In this document: one piece after another, positions 1-13,607 of the stretch | Numbering within the stretch: position 1 is the first letter of the stretch | How the letters are laid out: every line of letters begins with the position of its first letter | Source of the DNA: an uncultured Opitutales bacterium | Lineage (GTDB): Bacteria > Verrucomicrobiota > Verrucomicrobiia > Opitutales > Intestinicryptomonadaceae | Reading direction: 5' to 3' | Length of the DNA: 64,000 nt | Assembly: GCA_944389175.1 (NCBI GenBank) | Contig: CALXLK010000009.1 | Span: 38,976 to 102,975, forward strand | The notes under the pieces: generated by a model | What the model saw: the letters and a program-made list of their open reading frames with translations, nothing else | What the model was told of the DNA's origin: nothing | The model's database searches: none | Translations under genes and position numbers: made by a program

Positions 1-308
1 AGGTACTGCTGGATCGTCTGGCGCGCGCGCCAGTTGCTGGAGATTGGGCTTACATCGCGAACGACAAAACCCGAAACCTTAACCCCGTCGGATTCGTCGT
101 CTTCGGGATTTACCCCGTAATTGCCAATCTGCACCGAAGTCATCGTAACAATTTGCCCGAAATACGACGGATCCGTCAAAATCTCCTGGTATCCCGTCAT
201 AGACGTGTTAAAAACAGCCTCGCCAACGACGGTCTTAATCGCGCCGAAAGCCTTGCCCTGATATACGCTGCCGTCCTCTAACGCTAAAATTGCTCTATTG
301 CCGCTCAT
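1..308 (-). CDS. carA: Carbamoyl-phosphate synthase small subunit, N-terminal part (cut by window edge)
   Basis: The first 102 codons of the glutaminase subunit of carbamoyl-phosphate synthase, which supplies ammonia from glutamine for pyrimidine and arginine synthesis. Translation from the ATG at 308 gives an N-terminus of the form [16 protein letters not shown], followed by [18 protein letters not shown] and [13 protein letters not shown]. These are hallmark blocks of the CarA N-terminal domain, with the usual spacing from the start. The class I glutaminase domain with its catalytic cysteine would lie beyond position 1. No clear Shine-Dalgarno site precedes the ATG. The family assignment is seen directly in the sequence; whether carB is adjacent cannot be told. 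Confidence 0.93.
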   Translation of the reverse strand, partial: MSGNRAILALEDGSVYQGKAFGAIKTVVGEAVFNTSMTGYQEILTDPSYFGQIVTMTSVQIGNYGVNPEDDESDGVKVSGFVVRDVSPISSNWRARQTIQQY

Positions 309-834
309 ATTCTTTTTTAACCTTTTAAGTAAACAGCTTCGCAATATCATTTCAACCAAAAAAGAAACACAGCATTATAAAACGCCGCAAGAGGGCGACG
401 ATCGGCAAAAACATGCCCCGCATATTGCCCAAAACACAATTCATTCCCCGCAACGGACGGATTCTCCCAGAAAACCCCTCCGAGGCAAAATAACGGAGCG
501 CTTTGGCCCCAAAACGGCTTTAGCCAATAAGACTTCACCCCAATTTCGCCGCGGAAATATTTTTTTTTGCGCGCATTCCTTTTTTACATGCTTTTTGCTC
601 GCATCCCTTTTTACGTGCGCCGCGGCGGTAGATTTTAGCTTTATGTAAAAAACAAAAGCGCCGTCGCGGCCGTTTTCGCCGCGCAACGCGCGCGGCGCGC
701 AGGCCCGGGCGCTTTAATTTGAGAGCCTTCCCGGCAACTTCGCCTGCGCCCTCCAAAAAAAAGTGTTCCACCTATGCAGCACCTCAAAAAAAAGTGCCTA
801 CAAAACAGCTTAACAGCCAAATTCGACACGACGT
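309..834. other. Intergenic region, no gene recognised
   Basis: About 525 bases between the carA start and the fba terminator. It should hold the carA promoter. Two copies of a CACTTTTTTTTG-type tract (minus strand) lie about 30 bases apart near 751-795, and a very GC-rich self-complementary stretch lies at about 658-712. Short open frames here have no recognisable protein content. I see no tRNA or known RNA family. Confidence 0.5.
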
Positions 835-860
835 AAAAAAGCGCCGCAAGACTGCGGCGC
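835..860 (-). terminator. Rho-independent terminator of fba
   Basis: Read on the minus strand: GCGCCGCA, loop GTCT, TGCGGCGC, then six T residues (plus-strand A run at 835-840). The stem is a perfect 8 bp and sits 36 bases after the fba stop codon. Confidence 0.9.
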
Positions 861-895
861 TCTCGAAATTTATTTTAAATGCGATCCGGTGCAAA

Positions 896-1888
896 TTAAG
901 CCTTGCCGGCAGAACCGAGAACGCTCTCGACCTTGTGCATGTAGAGCTTCTTGAGCTCGTCGCGGGCGGGGCCGAGATACTTTCTGGGATCGAATTCGGC
1001 GGGCTTTAGGGCAAAGACCTCGCGGACAGCGGCAGTCATTGCCAGACGGCCGTCGCTGTCGATATTGATCTTGCATACGGCCGACGCGGCGGCCTGGCGG
1101 AGCTGCTCTTCCGGGATGCCGACAGCCGCCTCGAGTTTGCCGCCGTACTTGTTGATGATGTCAACGTACTGCTGCGGAACGGAAGACGAACCGTGCAAGA
1201 CAATCGGGAAGCCGGGAATGCGCTTTTCAACTTCCTTGAGGATGTCGAAACGCAGCGGCGGCGGAACGAGTCTGCCGTTGGCGTCGCGCGTGCACTGCTC
1301 GGGCTTAAACTTGTACGCGCCGTGCGATGTGCCGATGGATATTGCCAAAGAGTCGACGCCCGTCTTTTTAACGAAGTCTTCAACTTCCTCGGGACGCGTG
1401 TAGGAGTGTGTTTCGTGGGAAACCTCGTCTTCGATGCCCGCCAGAACGCCGAGCTCGCCCTCGACTGTTACGTCGTACTTGTGGGCGTATTCGACAACCT
1501 TGGCAGTCAGCGCGACGTTTTCGTCATAGGGATGAGCCGAACCGTCAATCATGACCGACGAGAAGCCGTACTCTATGCACGATTTGCAGAGCTCAAAAGT
1601 ATCTCCGTGGTCGAGGTGGAGCACAATCGGAATGGCATAACCGAGTTCCTTGGCGTATTCGCATGCGCCCTGGGCCATGTATCTAAGCAGGGTCTGATTT
1701 GCATACTTGCGAGCGCCGCTTGAAACCTGCAATATTACAGGCGATTTCTTTTCGACGCAGGCCTGTATGATAGCCTGCATTTGTTCCATATTATTAAAGT
1801 TAAACGCCGGAATGGCATATTTGCCTTCGAAAGCCTTTTTAAAAAGCTCGCGCGTGTTAACCAAACCAAGTTCTTTGTATGATACCAT
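896..1888 (-). CDS. fba: Class II fructose-bisphosphate aldolase
   Basis: Zinc-dependent aldolase that interconverts fructose 1,6-bisphosphate with dihydroxyacetone phosphate and glyceraldehyde 3-phosphate in cytoplasmic glycolysis and gluconeogenesis. The 330-residue product shows the class II signatures: HLDHGDTF (about residues 91-98; zinc-binding histidines and catalytic aspartate), MIDGSAHPYDENV (about 113-125), GTSHGAYKF, VLHGSSSVP and a late KINIDSD phosphate-binding strand. The frame stays open upstream to 2053, but that extension is hydrophobic and unlike any aldolase, so I chose the ATG at 1888, where the conserved N-terminus begins. No strong Shine-Dalgarno site is visible. The gene is monocistronic with a terminator just downstream. 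Its product meets the triose phosphate released by the KDPG aldolase of the hexuronate operon. Confidence 0.96.
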   Translation of the reverse strand: MVSYKELGLVNTRELFKKAFEGKYAIPAFNFNNMEQMQAIIQACVEKKSPVILQVSSGARKYANQTLLRYMAQGACEYAKELGYAIPIVLHLDHGDTFELCKSCIEYGFSSVMIDGSAHPYDENVALTAKVVEYAHKYDVTVEGELGVLAGIEDEVSHETHSYTRPEEVEDFVKKTGVDSLAISIGTSHGAYKFKPEQCTRDANGRLVPPPLRFDILKEVEKRIPGFPIVLHGSSSVPQQYVDIINKYGGKLEAAVGIPEEQLRQAAASAVCKINIDSDGRLAMTAAVREVFALKPAEFDPRKYLGPARDELKKLYMHKVESVLGSAGKA

Positions 1889-2323
1889 AGTTATTATTTT
1901 GATTGAGGCTCTTATTGAAAAAAAAACGAAAATCAAATGCAAACAAAAAAAGCCACTTTTTTGCCGCGCCCCAAGCATCAGGAAATGACGAGAGAAACTC
2001 AGAAAAATAAAAGCATAAAAATGCGCAACGCTAAATACTCGCAAGAAAAACAATCAAAACCAAAAGCGCGCGCGTTCCCAGCAAATGAAACTTTTTTTTT
2101 TTGCTTTTTGCCCCCGCTAAAAAGCGCCGATACTACCCATCTCTTTTTCCCCTTGCCCCCCTAAAAAATAGGGAAGGAGAAAATTTGCATGCGCAGTTTC
2201 CCTTTCCCCAAAGCAACGCCTGCGCACAACTACTTGGATGCACACATTCAATTGCGAAATTCCGGGCGGCTTCGAGAAATACGTGGGCGCCATCGGGAAC
2301 AAACACGCCCCGGCTTAATGCGT
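1889..2323. other. Intergenic region with fba upstream sequence
   Basis: AT-rich DNA between the fba start and the end of the SGNH hydrolase gene. It must carry the fba promoter, although no convincing -35/-10 pair stands out. A small dyad, CCCTA-AAAAA-TAGGG, lies at 2159-2173. No protein or RNA gene was recognised. Confidence 0.45.
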
Positions 2324-2329
2324 CGGGGC
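2307..2329 (-). terminator. Possible terminator of the SGNH hydrolase gene
   Basis: On the minus strand GCCCCG and CGGGGC form a 6 bp stem around an 11-base loop, followed by GTGTTTGTT, a weak U tract. It lies about 30 bases after the stop codon. The stem is good but the tail is poor. Confidence 0.4.
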
Positions 2330-2358
2330 CTGCCTAAGAAAGTTAACAAAAGTCCAGC

Positions 2359-3150
2359 CTATTTGCCGAGCTGGCTTTCGACAGCCTCCTTTGCCATCTT
2401 CTCCATAATAGCGTAGCATGCTGCGGTCGGGTGGACGCCGTCTTTTGCCATGTCCGGGTCCAGACCCTTTTGGGCGTTTGCAAGTTTCGAGAAATAGTCG
2501 AGGTACAATATGGAATTTTTCTGCGCGTAATCCTTTAGCATGGCGTTTATCTTGGCTATGCTTTCAACGGACTTAATCTGGGGCCTCCACCTGTAGCTTG
2601 ACGCCGGCAATATCGAGCATATGATGGGCTTTACCGAGTTGGCCTTGGCTATTTCGCACATCGATATCACATTGCCCACGACATTTTCTTCGGCAATATA
2701 TCCGCTGTTGCGCGCCACGTCGTTTGTGCCTGCAAGTATTAGAACCACCTGCGGTTTGAGAGCGAGAACGTCGTTGCGAAAGCGCACGAGCATTTGCGAG
2801 GTAACCTGACCGCTTATGCCGCGGCCAACGTAATTATTCTCGGAAAAGAAGTTCGGCCGAACCTTGGCCCAAGCATCGGTAATGCTGTCTCCCATAAACA
2901 CGGCAACCGGCGCTTTCTTTAATTCGGCGTTGTCTTTGGCATATCTGGAAAAATTCGCAGCGTCCTCGTTATACATGTAGTCGATTGTCTTTATAGTCCA
3001 CGGATACGTCCTTTTCTGGGGCTTTTCCGCTTGCGCCTTCTGTTGGGCCGGATTGCCCGCCGGCTTCCGAGCCGCCGCGTTTACATTTGCGGCGAATCCG
3101 AGCGCGCAAAAAATCAAAACAACAAAAATTTTTATCTGCCGTGTGTTCAT
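2359..3150 (-). CDS. Exported SGNH/GDSL-family hydrolase (esterase)
   Basis: A 263-residue secreted lipase/esterase-fold enzyme, probably acting on acyl or acetyl esters. The start MNTRQIKIF at 3150 is followed by a hydrophobic core and AxA-type site near residues 24-27, so export to the periplasm or beyond is likely. The four SGNH blocks are present: GDSIT with the nucleophile Ser89, GRGISGQ near 109-115, GTND at 141-144, and DGVHP with Asp237 and His240. The family includes platelet-activating-factor acetylhydrolase-like enzymes and carbohydrate esterases. It lies divergent to an exported beta-galactosidase, which makes a role in deacylating glycans reasonable but unproven. A slightly longer start (3168) is possible; the chosen one gives a standard signal peptide. 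Confidence 0.88.
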   Translation of the reverse strand: MNTRQIKIFVVLIFCALGFAANVNAAARKPAGNPAQQKAQAEKPQKRTYPWTIKTIDYMYNEDAANFSRYAKDNAELKKAPVAVFMGDSITDAWAKVRPNFFSENNYVGRGISGQVTSQMLVRFRNDVLALKPQVVLILAGTNDVARNSGYIAEENVVGNVISMCEIAKANSVKPIICSILPASSYRWRPQIKSVESIAKINAMLKDYAQKNSILYLDYFSKLANAQKGLDPDMAKDGVHPTAACYAIMEKMAKEAVESQLGK

Positions 3151-3509
3151 AGGAATGCTCTCTACCACCGCCCCCGCGGTTTTTCAACCATAAAAAGAGC
3201 AAAGTCGCATTGCGCCCGAAAGGAAACATCGCAAAAAAAATGAAAGGCGCTGGAGCGCACGCCTTTGACCGCCCTTTTATGATGTTTTTAAGCAAGTTCT
3301 TTTTCAAAATACACCCGCGGCAGAGCGCTGTATGGGTGGAGTGGAAAAAAAGCTAGGCTAAAAAACTTTATAAAACTAAAAAGCACGACAGCTTTGAATG
3401 AACCACAAAGGCGAAGAACAAAGGCGCGTTTGCCAGAAGCGGGAAAAGAATGGATGAGAACCCGAAGCTATTACAAAACGCGCCGCGCGCGCGGCAAGTT
3501 GCAAAAATA
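3151..3509. other. Divergent intergenic region
   Basis: About 360 bases between the divergent esterase and beta-galactosidase genes. The right half is purine-rich on the plus strand (from 3330, GGGTGGAGTGGAAAAAAAG), a composition shared with the gaps at 7120-7230 and 14350-14660. No gene is visible. Confidence 0.4.
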
Positions 3510-6980
<3,471 letters not shown>

Positions 6981-7006
6981 ATTTCCAAATGCTTGCATCC
7001 TTCTTG

Positions 7007-7034
7007 CGGCGCGCGTTTGCGCGCCGTTTTTTTT
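7007..7034 (+). terminator. Rho-independent terminator of the beta-galactosidase gene
   Basis: CGGCGCGC, loop GTTT, GCGCGCCG (perfect 8 bp stem), then eight T residues, 26 bases after the stop codon. Confidence 0.95.
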
Positions 7035-7365
7035 GCGAATCATTTTATTAAATCCAAAAAGTTTCTCCAGAAGGGGCAATTAGCGTATTTCTCCCAAGAT
7101 AGGCAGTCTTTTTTGCCTGTGTGTATAGGGGTGGAAGAGAAAAAAGGAGAGAAAGAGCGCCAGTAGGATGGAAAAATACGGGGAAAGATGGGTAAATGGG
7201 AAAAAGAAAAAAAGCAAACGGCAAGGATGTAAATAGCGGCGGCAAATAAGAGTTTTTGCAGGCGTTTTTTTGGGGCGTGGAAAGTGGCGGAAAAATTCCG
7301 CGCGGTGAGATTACGCTTGATACGTGGCAAATATGCTATTTAATGGAGCGCGGTTTTGAATAGGA
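7035..7365. other. Purine-rich intergenic region
   Basis: About 330 bases upstream of the chemoreceptor pair. Positions 7120-7230 are strongly purine-rich on the plus strand and include AGGGGTGGA and GGAAAAATACGGGGAAAGA. A very similar stretch appears at 14355-14385. No coding potential is seen. Confidence 0.4.
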
Positions 7366-9567
7366 ATGAGAATCTCGCTGAGACTGGCCGTAAGCGTGGC
7401 ATCGATGCTGCTGGTATCGATACCCGTCTTGTGCATATGCTTATTCACGACGCTTTCAAACAACTGGCTAAAAAATAACATAACTAGGCTCTACACCGAG
7501 GCCGATACGGAGATGGCTATTCAGGCCACGGCCGATATATACCGAATGTGCGAAATTCTCACGGCCCGCGATAAAGGATTTGCCGCCGCGGTGGAAGAGG
7601 CATTGGTGAAGTCGTTTATGGAGCTCGGCGCACCGGAACTGACTAAAAAGACCTATAAGCGGCGCATTGTATCAACCGAGTTCCCGAATGAAGAAAAAGA
7701 AGCCGACATACGGCTGTTAAAGTTTGGCAACACCGTCATAGACTGCGCCGATGCGGAAAACAAAAACGCGGCCGCGAATACCGTCTTAGACCGGCTAAAG
7801 AAGCGTTTTGGATGCGATTTTACCGTTCTTGCGAAAATAAACGACGAGGGCGATTTTCTGAGGGTGGCCAGCACGTACTCGGAGACGTCGGGCAAGAACA
7901 TATCGGGCACATATATACCGTCGAATGCCCAAAACCTGCAGCGTTCGGCCGTGATAGAGTCGCTGCTTTCGGGGACTCCGTACTACGGTTTTATAACGTC
8001 GTCTACATCCACAATTTCCACGAACTACCTGCCTATATTCGACAGGTCTGGAATGGTGATAGGAGCAATGTTTTTCGGTTTTGAACAGGCGTCGGTAAAA
8101 GACATGGAGCGCTATATATCTTCCGTGAACGCGGCGCTAAAGTGCAATGCTTGGGCGATAGACGAATCCAACCCGGAAAATCCGATAGTAAAGATATCGC
8201 ACGGGCAGTCGGAATCAAACTTAAGCATAAAAGAGGCCACTTCGCTTGTGCGCAAGAATGCCGCCTTTGAAATAATAGAAAAAAGCCGTGTTCTAAAGGG
8301 AGGGAAAATAGGGACCGAAATATATCAGCCCCCGAGTCCAGACGGTAGAAAATACCTGCTTACCTACACCTACTACCGTCCGTGGAAGTGGGTCATAGGA
8401 ACACTGACCGAGCTTGACGACTTCAACCAACAAGCCTCCTCAATAGCCGATAATTTTAGCGACGGCATGGCGAACGCCCCACGAAACATTTTGATAATTG
8501 CCCTGTTGGTCGGGGCGCTGGCTTTCGTCTTGTCGACGCAGCCGATAAAGAGGATAAAGTTTTTAATAACGGTTGCGCGCGCGCTTGCCGAAGCGAATCC
8601 GGCAAAGGCGCGGGAAATGGTGGAAGATTTCGAGGCCAAGGGCCATTCGATGGCCGAAGGCACGGGCGCGGCGCTGTTGTCGTTAAAGGCCGTGTCGGCG
8701 CATTTGAGCGCGCTTGCCGAAGACATATCCGACGATGCCGCGGGACTGTCCCAGATAACGGGGAAAATATCCGCCTTCGCCCGGAACGCCGAAAGCGCCA
8801 ACGACGACGAACTATTGCAGATGAAAAACATCGCGCGGACCGGACGCACGATTTTGGCCTCGTCGGCAGATCTTAAGAAGACGACGCAAACGTCGGCCGA
8901 GGAGATACAAAAGGCGCTCGAGCTAAACAGGGAGTGCGAAAACGCGCTAGACTCGCTCATGCGCAAATACGACACTCTCGCCGCCGCTTCTAACAGCGTT
9001 TCGCAAAAGCTCTCCATAATAAACGACAACGCCGAGAAAATCACAGCGCTTATAAGCGACATATCCGACGTGAGCGTCAGGACGAACATGCTCTCGCTCA
9101 ACGCCTCCATTGAAGCGGAGAAGGCGGGGGAAAACGGGCTTGGCTTTGCCGTGGTGTCGCGACGGATACGCGCGCTTGCCGACACGACCGAAAAGGCCTC
9201 CAACGACATAAACGACATAGTTGTTCAGATGCGCGGATCGGTCAATTCGGGAGTTATGGAGATGGACAGGTTTAGCGCCAGCATGCGCGGCAACTCGCGC
9301 ACGACGGTCGCCACGGCGAAGAAGCTATCTTCGACGATATCGAATATAGAGTCGATAGGTCCAAAGTTTGAAAACATAGCCGATAGGATTTCGGAGCTTG
9401 CAAAGATAGCCATATCGATAACCGATTCCATACAAAACCTCTCAAAAGACACGGAAAAGATAGGCGCAGACATAAACGAGCTCAGCGACGCCGACAAAGT
9501 CGCAGAGCTTATTGGGATGGAAGTGGGCAATTCGAACAACATAACGCGGAGGCCGAAACGCTCATGA
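7366..9567 (+). CDS. Methyl-accepting chemotaxis-like transducer with Cache sensor domain (first of a pair)
   Basis: A 733-residue membrane receptor. TM1 (about residues 8-30) precedes a large periplasmic Cache_3-Cache_2-type sensor (about 35-360), which closes with the typical YYRPWKWVIGT strand. TM2 follows (about 370-390), then a cytoplasmic helical region (about 400-720). The signalling hairpin tip near residues 570-605 reads RTNMLSLNASIEAEKAGE followed by GFAVVSRRIRALA, a diverged form of the MCP consensus. No canonical HAMP domain and no C-terminal NWETF-type pentapeptide are evident. The stop overlaps the start of the next gene by 4 bases (ATGA), so the two are translationally coupled. 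No che or flagellar gene lies in the window, so the output could be a Wsp-like pathway rather than motility. The ligand is unknown. Confidence 0.85.
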   Translation: MRISLRLAVSVASMLLVSIPVLCICLFTTLSNNWLKNNITRLYTEADTEMAIQATADIYRMCEILTARDKGFAAAVEEALVKSFMELGAPELTKKTYKRRIVSTEFPNEEKEADIRLLKFGNTVIDCADAENKNAAANTVLDRLKKRFGCDFTVLAKINDEGDFLRVASTYSETSGKNISGTYIPSNAQNLQRSAVIESLLSGTPYYGFITSSTSTISTNYLPIFDRSGMVIGAMFFGFEQASVKDMERYISSVNAALKCNAWAIDESNPENPIVKISHGQSESNLSIKEATSLVRKNAAFEIIEKSRVLKGGKIGTEIYQPPSPDGRKYLLTYTYYRPWKWVIGTLTELDDFNQQASSIADNFSDGMANAPRNILIIALLVGALAFVLSTQPIKRIKFLITVARALAEANPAKAREMVEDFEAKGHSMAEGTGAALLSLKAVSAHLSALAEDISDDAAGLSQITGKISAFARNAESANDDELLQMKNIARTGRTILASSADLKKTTQTSAEEIQKALELNRECENALDSLMRKYDTLAAASNSVSQKLSIINDNAEKITALISDISDVSVRTNMLSLNASIEAEKAGENGLGFAVVSRRIRALADTTEKASNDINDIVVQMRGSVNSGVMEMDRFSASMRGNSRTTVATAKKLSSTISNIESIGPKFENIADRISELAKIAISITDSIQNLSKDTEKIGADINELSDADKVAELIGMEVGNSNNITRRPKRS

Positions 9568-11771
9568 GACAACCGATGAAAAGGCTTTTTTACATTTTTG
9601 CCGCGATAGCGACATCGTTATCGGCGGCGTACCTGACCGTCGTAATGCTCGCGCAATCCCGAGGTGCGATGGCCGAGATTTCGCGCCAATTCGATTCTTT
9701 TACTCAACGAAACGTTCGCATCAAGACGGAAGAGGCCGTAAGGGAATGCCAGGCTGTGCAAAGGTCTATAAGCGCAAATTTTGACGAAGCTTTGTCAAAT
9801 GTGCGTGGCGAACTTGCCGCGCTCGGGCCGGCGCAGGTTGGCAGCGGGTATGTGTGGATTAAAGCCCGCGGGCAAAATGGCGCCGGCAAAAGCGCGCGCA
9901 TTGAAGTGCCCATACCTGTTTTTGGAGATACGCCGATAGTGCCGGAGAAAGATAAAAACGACAACCCCGTTAAAAACTGCAAAATATCCGAGCGTATTTT
10001 TGACCGAATACAAAACGGTAAGAAGATACACGCCTCGATAATGACCAAGACGAATGCCGCGGGAGAAATGTTGCGAGTGGCCACGACACTCAAGGACGCC
10101 GACGGCCGACTCCTATTGGGAACGAAGCCCGAGGACAGTTCGGAGCCTGCGGCTATCGCGCACTCGATGCTTGCGCGAAAGACGTACACCGGGATACAAA
10201 ACATAGCGGGCCGACCCTATATAAGCGTGTGCGAACCGTTGCTTGACCAGTACGGGGAGGTCATCGGCGCAGTCGAGTTTTTGAAAGACTTTAACGACAT
10301 AGGTTTTGTTTTTGAAAACCTAGAATCCGTGCGCATAGGCGACGACGGCTATCTGTGGGGCATCCGCATCGGCTCAGCCGGCGACCATTCATTGCAATTC
10401 TGCCGGGAAAGGCTTATGGGCGCGGAATCGGAAAGCGGCGCCATCAACTTCAACGAGGTGGGCTCCTCCCCCGACGAAATTGTCGATGCGGCCATATCTG
10501 CGGGCGAAAACAAAATATTGTTTCGCCCCTCGGAGAACTACGACGGGCTTTCGCGGAGAGGAAATAGTGCCGTCATAGCCTTCGCCTACTTTAAGCCGTG
10601 GAAAATGGTGATAGGCGCCACTCTGCACCGCGAGAATTTCGAATCTCGGCTAATCGACATAGAATTAGCAGTTAAAAACCGTCCGCTGTACAGCATGCCG
10701 ATTGCGATATTTTCGGTAATGGTGTCGATGATTTTTGCGGCGATATTTGTAGGCAAGATTTCCTCCCAGCCAAAAAAGATAATGTCGGCCATCGACGACA
10801 TGAAACTCTTTGACGAAAAATCGGCGCACAGAAAGTTGATTGAAGAAAGGGAGTCTGAATACATATCCATAGCCGAAACGGAAACGTTGCGCATAGAGGT
10901 GCTCAAGTGCGCAAAATTTATCTCCCGATACGTGCTGAGACTGTCGACGCTTTCAGCGGACATTCTTGAAAAGGCCGCCAAGATGAACGAGCGCGTCTGC
11001 TCCATTATGGCCCAAATGGACGACAAAATGGCGAAGCTCTCGGAGGTGCAAAACGCGCTTGCGGTCATAAGCAAGACGGCCGCCGTCCTCAATGAGGACT
11101 CGGGAGCGGCGCTCGAGGGAATGGGGAACTCGCTCGAGGAAATGAAAGAGGGCTCAAATCTGCTTTTGCAGCTTGAAGAAAACGCCAAAGCCCTAATTGC
11201 CGACTCTCAGAACGTCGAGTTTCAACTTTCCGAGGTCAAGGACAAAGCCGACAAAGTTGCCGCGGTAGCCGCCGATATACGCACAGTAAGCGACAGAATA
11301 AACATGCTCGCCGTCAATGCCTCCATCGAGGCCGAACGTTCAAAGGACGCCTCCGGATTCAAATCGGTTGCGGCCGAAGTGACAAAGCTTTCCGACACGA
11401 CCGCTCTGTCGGCCTCGAGAATATCCGACACCGCCTCGGGCATGTGCGACTCGGTAAATTCGGGAGTCGACGAGATGAAAAATTTCTCGCTTATCATGCT
11501 GGGTTGCAAAGAGTCGATTAAAAGCGTCCGCCAGATGATTTCGACGGCCCAAAGGACGACATTCGAGCTCTCGCCAAAATTCAAAGACATTTCGCGCGGA
11601 ATATACTCTCACGCTCAAAGCGTATCCGCCATTGAAGAGGGCGTAAACAAGCTCTATAGCCGCGCCGTCGAAAGCAAAGCCATATCCGCGCGTCTAAAAA
11701 GCGACATCGACACATTAAGCGCAACGGCGGAGGCCATAAAACAGCGCATGCGCTACTTCAAAACCATATAG
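9564..11771 (+). CDS. Methyl-accepting chemotaxis-like transducer with Cache sensor domain (second of a pair)
   Basis: A 735-residue paralogue of the preceding gene, starting inside its stop codon (ATGA overlap 9564-9567). The architecture is the same: TM1 (about residues 8-28), periplasmic Cache_3-Cache_2-type sensor ending in YFKPWKMVIGA, TM2 (about 375-397), then a long coiled-coil cytoplasmic part. The hairpin-tip region lies at about 575-615 and reads INMLAVNASIEAERSK, then GFKSVAAEVTKLSDTT. It lacks the usual G-rich RAGE/GRGF spacing, so it is more diverged than the first receptor. Coupled translation suggests that the two proteins are made in equal amounts and may form mixed receptor arrays; this is inference. 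No terminator is obvious downstream. Confidence 0.83.
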   Translation: MRQPMKRLFYIFAAIATSLSAAYLTVVMLAQSRGAMAEISRQFDSFTQRNVRIKTEEAVRECQAVQRSISANFDEALSNVRGELAALGPAQVGSGYVWIKARGQNGAGKSARIEVPIPVFGDTPIVPEKDKNDNPVKNCKISERIFDRIQNGKKIHASIMTKTNAAGEMLRVATTLKDADGRLLLGTKPEDSSEPAAIAHSMLARKTYTGIQNIAGRPYISVCEPLLDQYGEVIGAVEFLKDFNDIGFVFENLESVRIGDDGYLWGIRIGSAGDHSLQFCRERLMGAESESGAINFNEVGSSPDEIVDAAISAGENKILFRPSENYDGLSRRGNSAVIAFAYFKPWKMVIGATLHRENFESRLIDIELAVKNRPLYSMPIAIFSVMVSMIFAAIFVGKISSQPKKIMSAIDDMKLFDEKSAHRKLIEERESEYISIAETETLRIEVLKCAKFISRYVLRLSTLSADILEKAAKMNERVCSIMAQMDDKMAKLSEVQNALAVISKTAAVLNEDSGAALEGMGNSLEEMKEGSNLLLQLEENAKALIADSQNVEFQLSEVKDKADKVAAVAADIRTVSDRINMLAVNASIEAERSKDASGFKSVAAEVTKLSDTTALSASRISDTASGMCDSVNSGVDEMKNFSLIMLGCKESIKSVRQMISTAQRTTFELSPKFKDISRGIYSHAQSVSAIEEGVNKLYSRAVESKAISARLKSDIDTLSATAEAIKQRMRYFKTI

Positions 11772-11997
11772 AAAAAATGCGCATAGAGGCAGGAAAATAC
11801 CCGCTTGCATTTTATCGCAACGCTCAAACAATCCGCCTCAGTTTCCCGTATGTTTCGTGATTTTTAAGCAAAGAGCGCTTTTTGCTCGCTGCCGGTAAAA
11901 GATGGGCGGATGTATATCGACCTCCCCCCGCGCGAAATGGGAATAGGGGGAAAGATGTGGAAAGGGTAAGCCGCGCAGTTGCGCCAAAAATCCGGCG

Positions 11998-13527
11998 CTA
12001 AAATTCCCTGTCGAGGGCGCGGTAGTTGATAGCCTCGAGCAAGTGGTGGGTTTGAATATCGAGAGAATCGTCGAGGTCGGCGATTGTGCGGGATACTTTA
12101 AGGATTCTATCCCAGGCTCTGGCGGAGAGACCGAGATCGTTCATGGCAGACACAAGCAGAGAGCTTTTTTTATCGTCCAAATTGCAATAGCGCCTCAGCA
12201 TCGGAGCCGTCATATCGGCGTTTGAATGTATGGGCGTCCCGGCGAAGCGCCTCTGCTGAATAGTGCGGGCGGCCACTACCCGGCGGCGTATCGCCTCGGA
12301 AGATTCGGCGGGCTTGCCGGAACGAATATCTTCGACGCTCAGGGCGGCGGCTTCCACATGTATGTCTATTCTATCGAGCATCGGCCCCGACACCCGCGCC
12401 CTGTATGCGCGTATTTGCTGGGGAGTGCAGCGGCAACGGCGCTGCGTGCTGCCGTAATAGCCGCATTTGCACGGATTCATCGCCGCCACGAGCATAAATT
12501 TACACGGAAGCGTTATCTTGCCCGCCGCCCGCGAAATTGTAAGGCGCCCGTCCTCCATGGGCTGTCGGAGATTGTCGAGCACGCTGCCAAATTCCGGAAG
12601 CTCGTCGAGGAAGAGGACGCCGTTGTGCGCCAAAGAAACCTCTCCGGGCTTTGGATTTGGCCCTCCGCCGACGAGTCCGACCTTACTTATAGTATGGTGC
12701 GGCGCGCGAAACGGCCTCTTAAAGCGCCTGTACTCGGCCGCCTTCGTAAGCCCCGCCGCCGAATAGACGCCTAAAATCTCCAGGAACTCCTCGTAGGTGG
12801 GCAGCGGCATTATTGTGGGAATGCGCTTTGCAATCATGCTTTTGCCAGAACCCGGAGGGCCCACCATTAAAAGATTATGCCCCCCCGCTACGGCAACTTC
12901 AACGGCTCTGCGCACTTGAAACTGACCCTTGACGTCCGCGAAATCGACATCGAAAATTCCGTCATTTTCTCCGGGCAAAAGTTCCTTCGGCTGGGATATT
13001 TTTTGAATGTTGGCCTTGCCGAGAAAGAAATCTACAAGCTCGCGCAATGTGCGCGGGGCAAAGACATCAACCCCCTCTACGAGACTGGCCTCATACGCAG
13101 ATTCCGGAGGCAATATGACGCCCTTTTTGCCCGACTTTTTTGCAAGCAAAGCCATTGCCACCCCGCCGGATATGGCGCGCAAACTGCCCGAGAGGCTCAG
13201 TTCCCCTGCTATTATGTAATCCTGCATCGGCGCCTGGCTTACCACGCCCAGAGAGGCCAATATCGCAAGCGATATGGGCAGGTCGTAGATGGGACCCTCT
13301 TTTTTTATGTCTCCGGGGGCCAGATTTACCGTCATCTTTGTCGAGGGCATGCAAAAGCCGCTATTTGCCATCGCCGAGGACACCCTGTTTAGGGACTCCT
13401 TAACCGCAGCGTCGGGAAGCCCGACTATAAAAATTTTCGGCTCTCCGCTCTCTCCGGAATTGACCTCGACATCCACCGGCAGAGCATCCACGCCGAACAA
13501 CGCCCCCGAATGCAGTCTTGAAAACAT
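11998..13527 (-). CDS. comM: YifB/ComM-family Mg-chelatase-like AAA+ ATPase
   Basis: A 509-residue homologue of ComM, a hexameric helicase that helps branch migration when transforming DNA is integrated; many non-competent bacteria also carry it. The start [12 protein letters not shown] at 13527 matches the family N-terminus; the frame is open further upstream but that part is arginine-rich and unlike the family. The N-terminal ChlI-like domain (about 1-190) is followed by the AAA+ core with Walker A GPPGSGKS (223-230) and Walker B VLFLDE (304-309). A cysteine-rich zinc-type insert reads [17 protein letters not shown], and the Mg-chelatase C-terminal domain ends the protein. It is divergent from the pncC-like gene, with 80 bases between the starts. 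No competence gene is next to it. Confidence 0.93.
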   Translation of the reverse strand: MFSRLHSGALFGVDALPVDVEVNSGESGEPKIFIVGLPDAAVKESLNRVSSAMANSGFCMPSTKMTVNLAPGDIKKEGPIYDLPISLAILASLGVVSQAPMQDYIIAGELSLSGSLRAISGGVAMALLAKKSGKKGVILPPESAYEASLVEGVDVFAPRTLRELVDFFLGKANIQKISQPKELLPGENDGIFDVDFADVKGQFQVRRAVEVAVAGGHNLLMVGPPGSGKSMIAKRIPTIMPLPTYEEFLEILGVYSAAGLTKAAEYRRFKRPFRAPHHTISKVGLVGGGPNPKPGEVSLAHNGVLFLDELPEFGSVLDNLRQPMEDGRLTISRAAGKITLPCKFMLVAAMNPCKCGYYGSTQRRCRCTPQQIRAYRARVSGPMLDRIDIHVEAAALSVEDIRSGKPAESSEAIRRRVVAARTIQQRRFAGTPIHSNADMTAPMLRRYCNLDDKKSSLLVSAMNDLGLSARAWDRILKVSRTIADLDDSLDIQTHHLLEAINYRALDREF

Positions 13528-13607
13528 ACACGCATTAAATCTTAACGGCGCTTTTTTAGCAAGAAATTTGTATTGCCTTGTCCGAATAAAAATGCCGTAT
13601 TCAGACC

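Noticed and set aside
1889..2053. Upstream extension of fba in the same frame
   Set aside because: Fifty-five extra codons without aldolase similarity; the conserved N-terminus starts at the ATG at 1888.
11980..11998. GCGCC/GGCGC hairpin after the comM-type gene
   Set aside because: The stem is short and no T run follows it on the minus strand, so it is not called a terminator.
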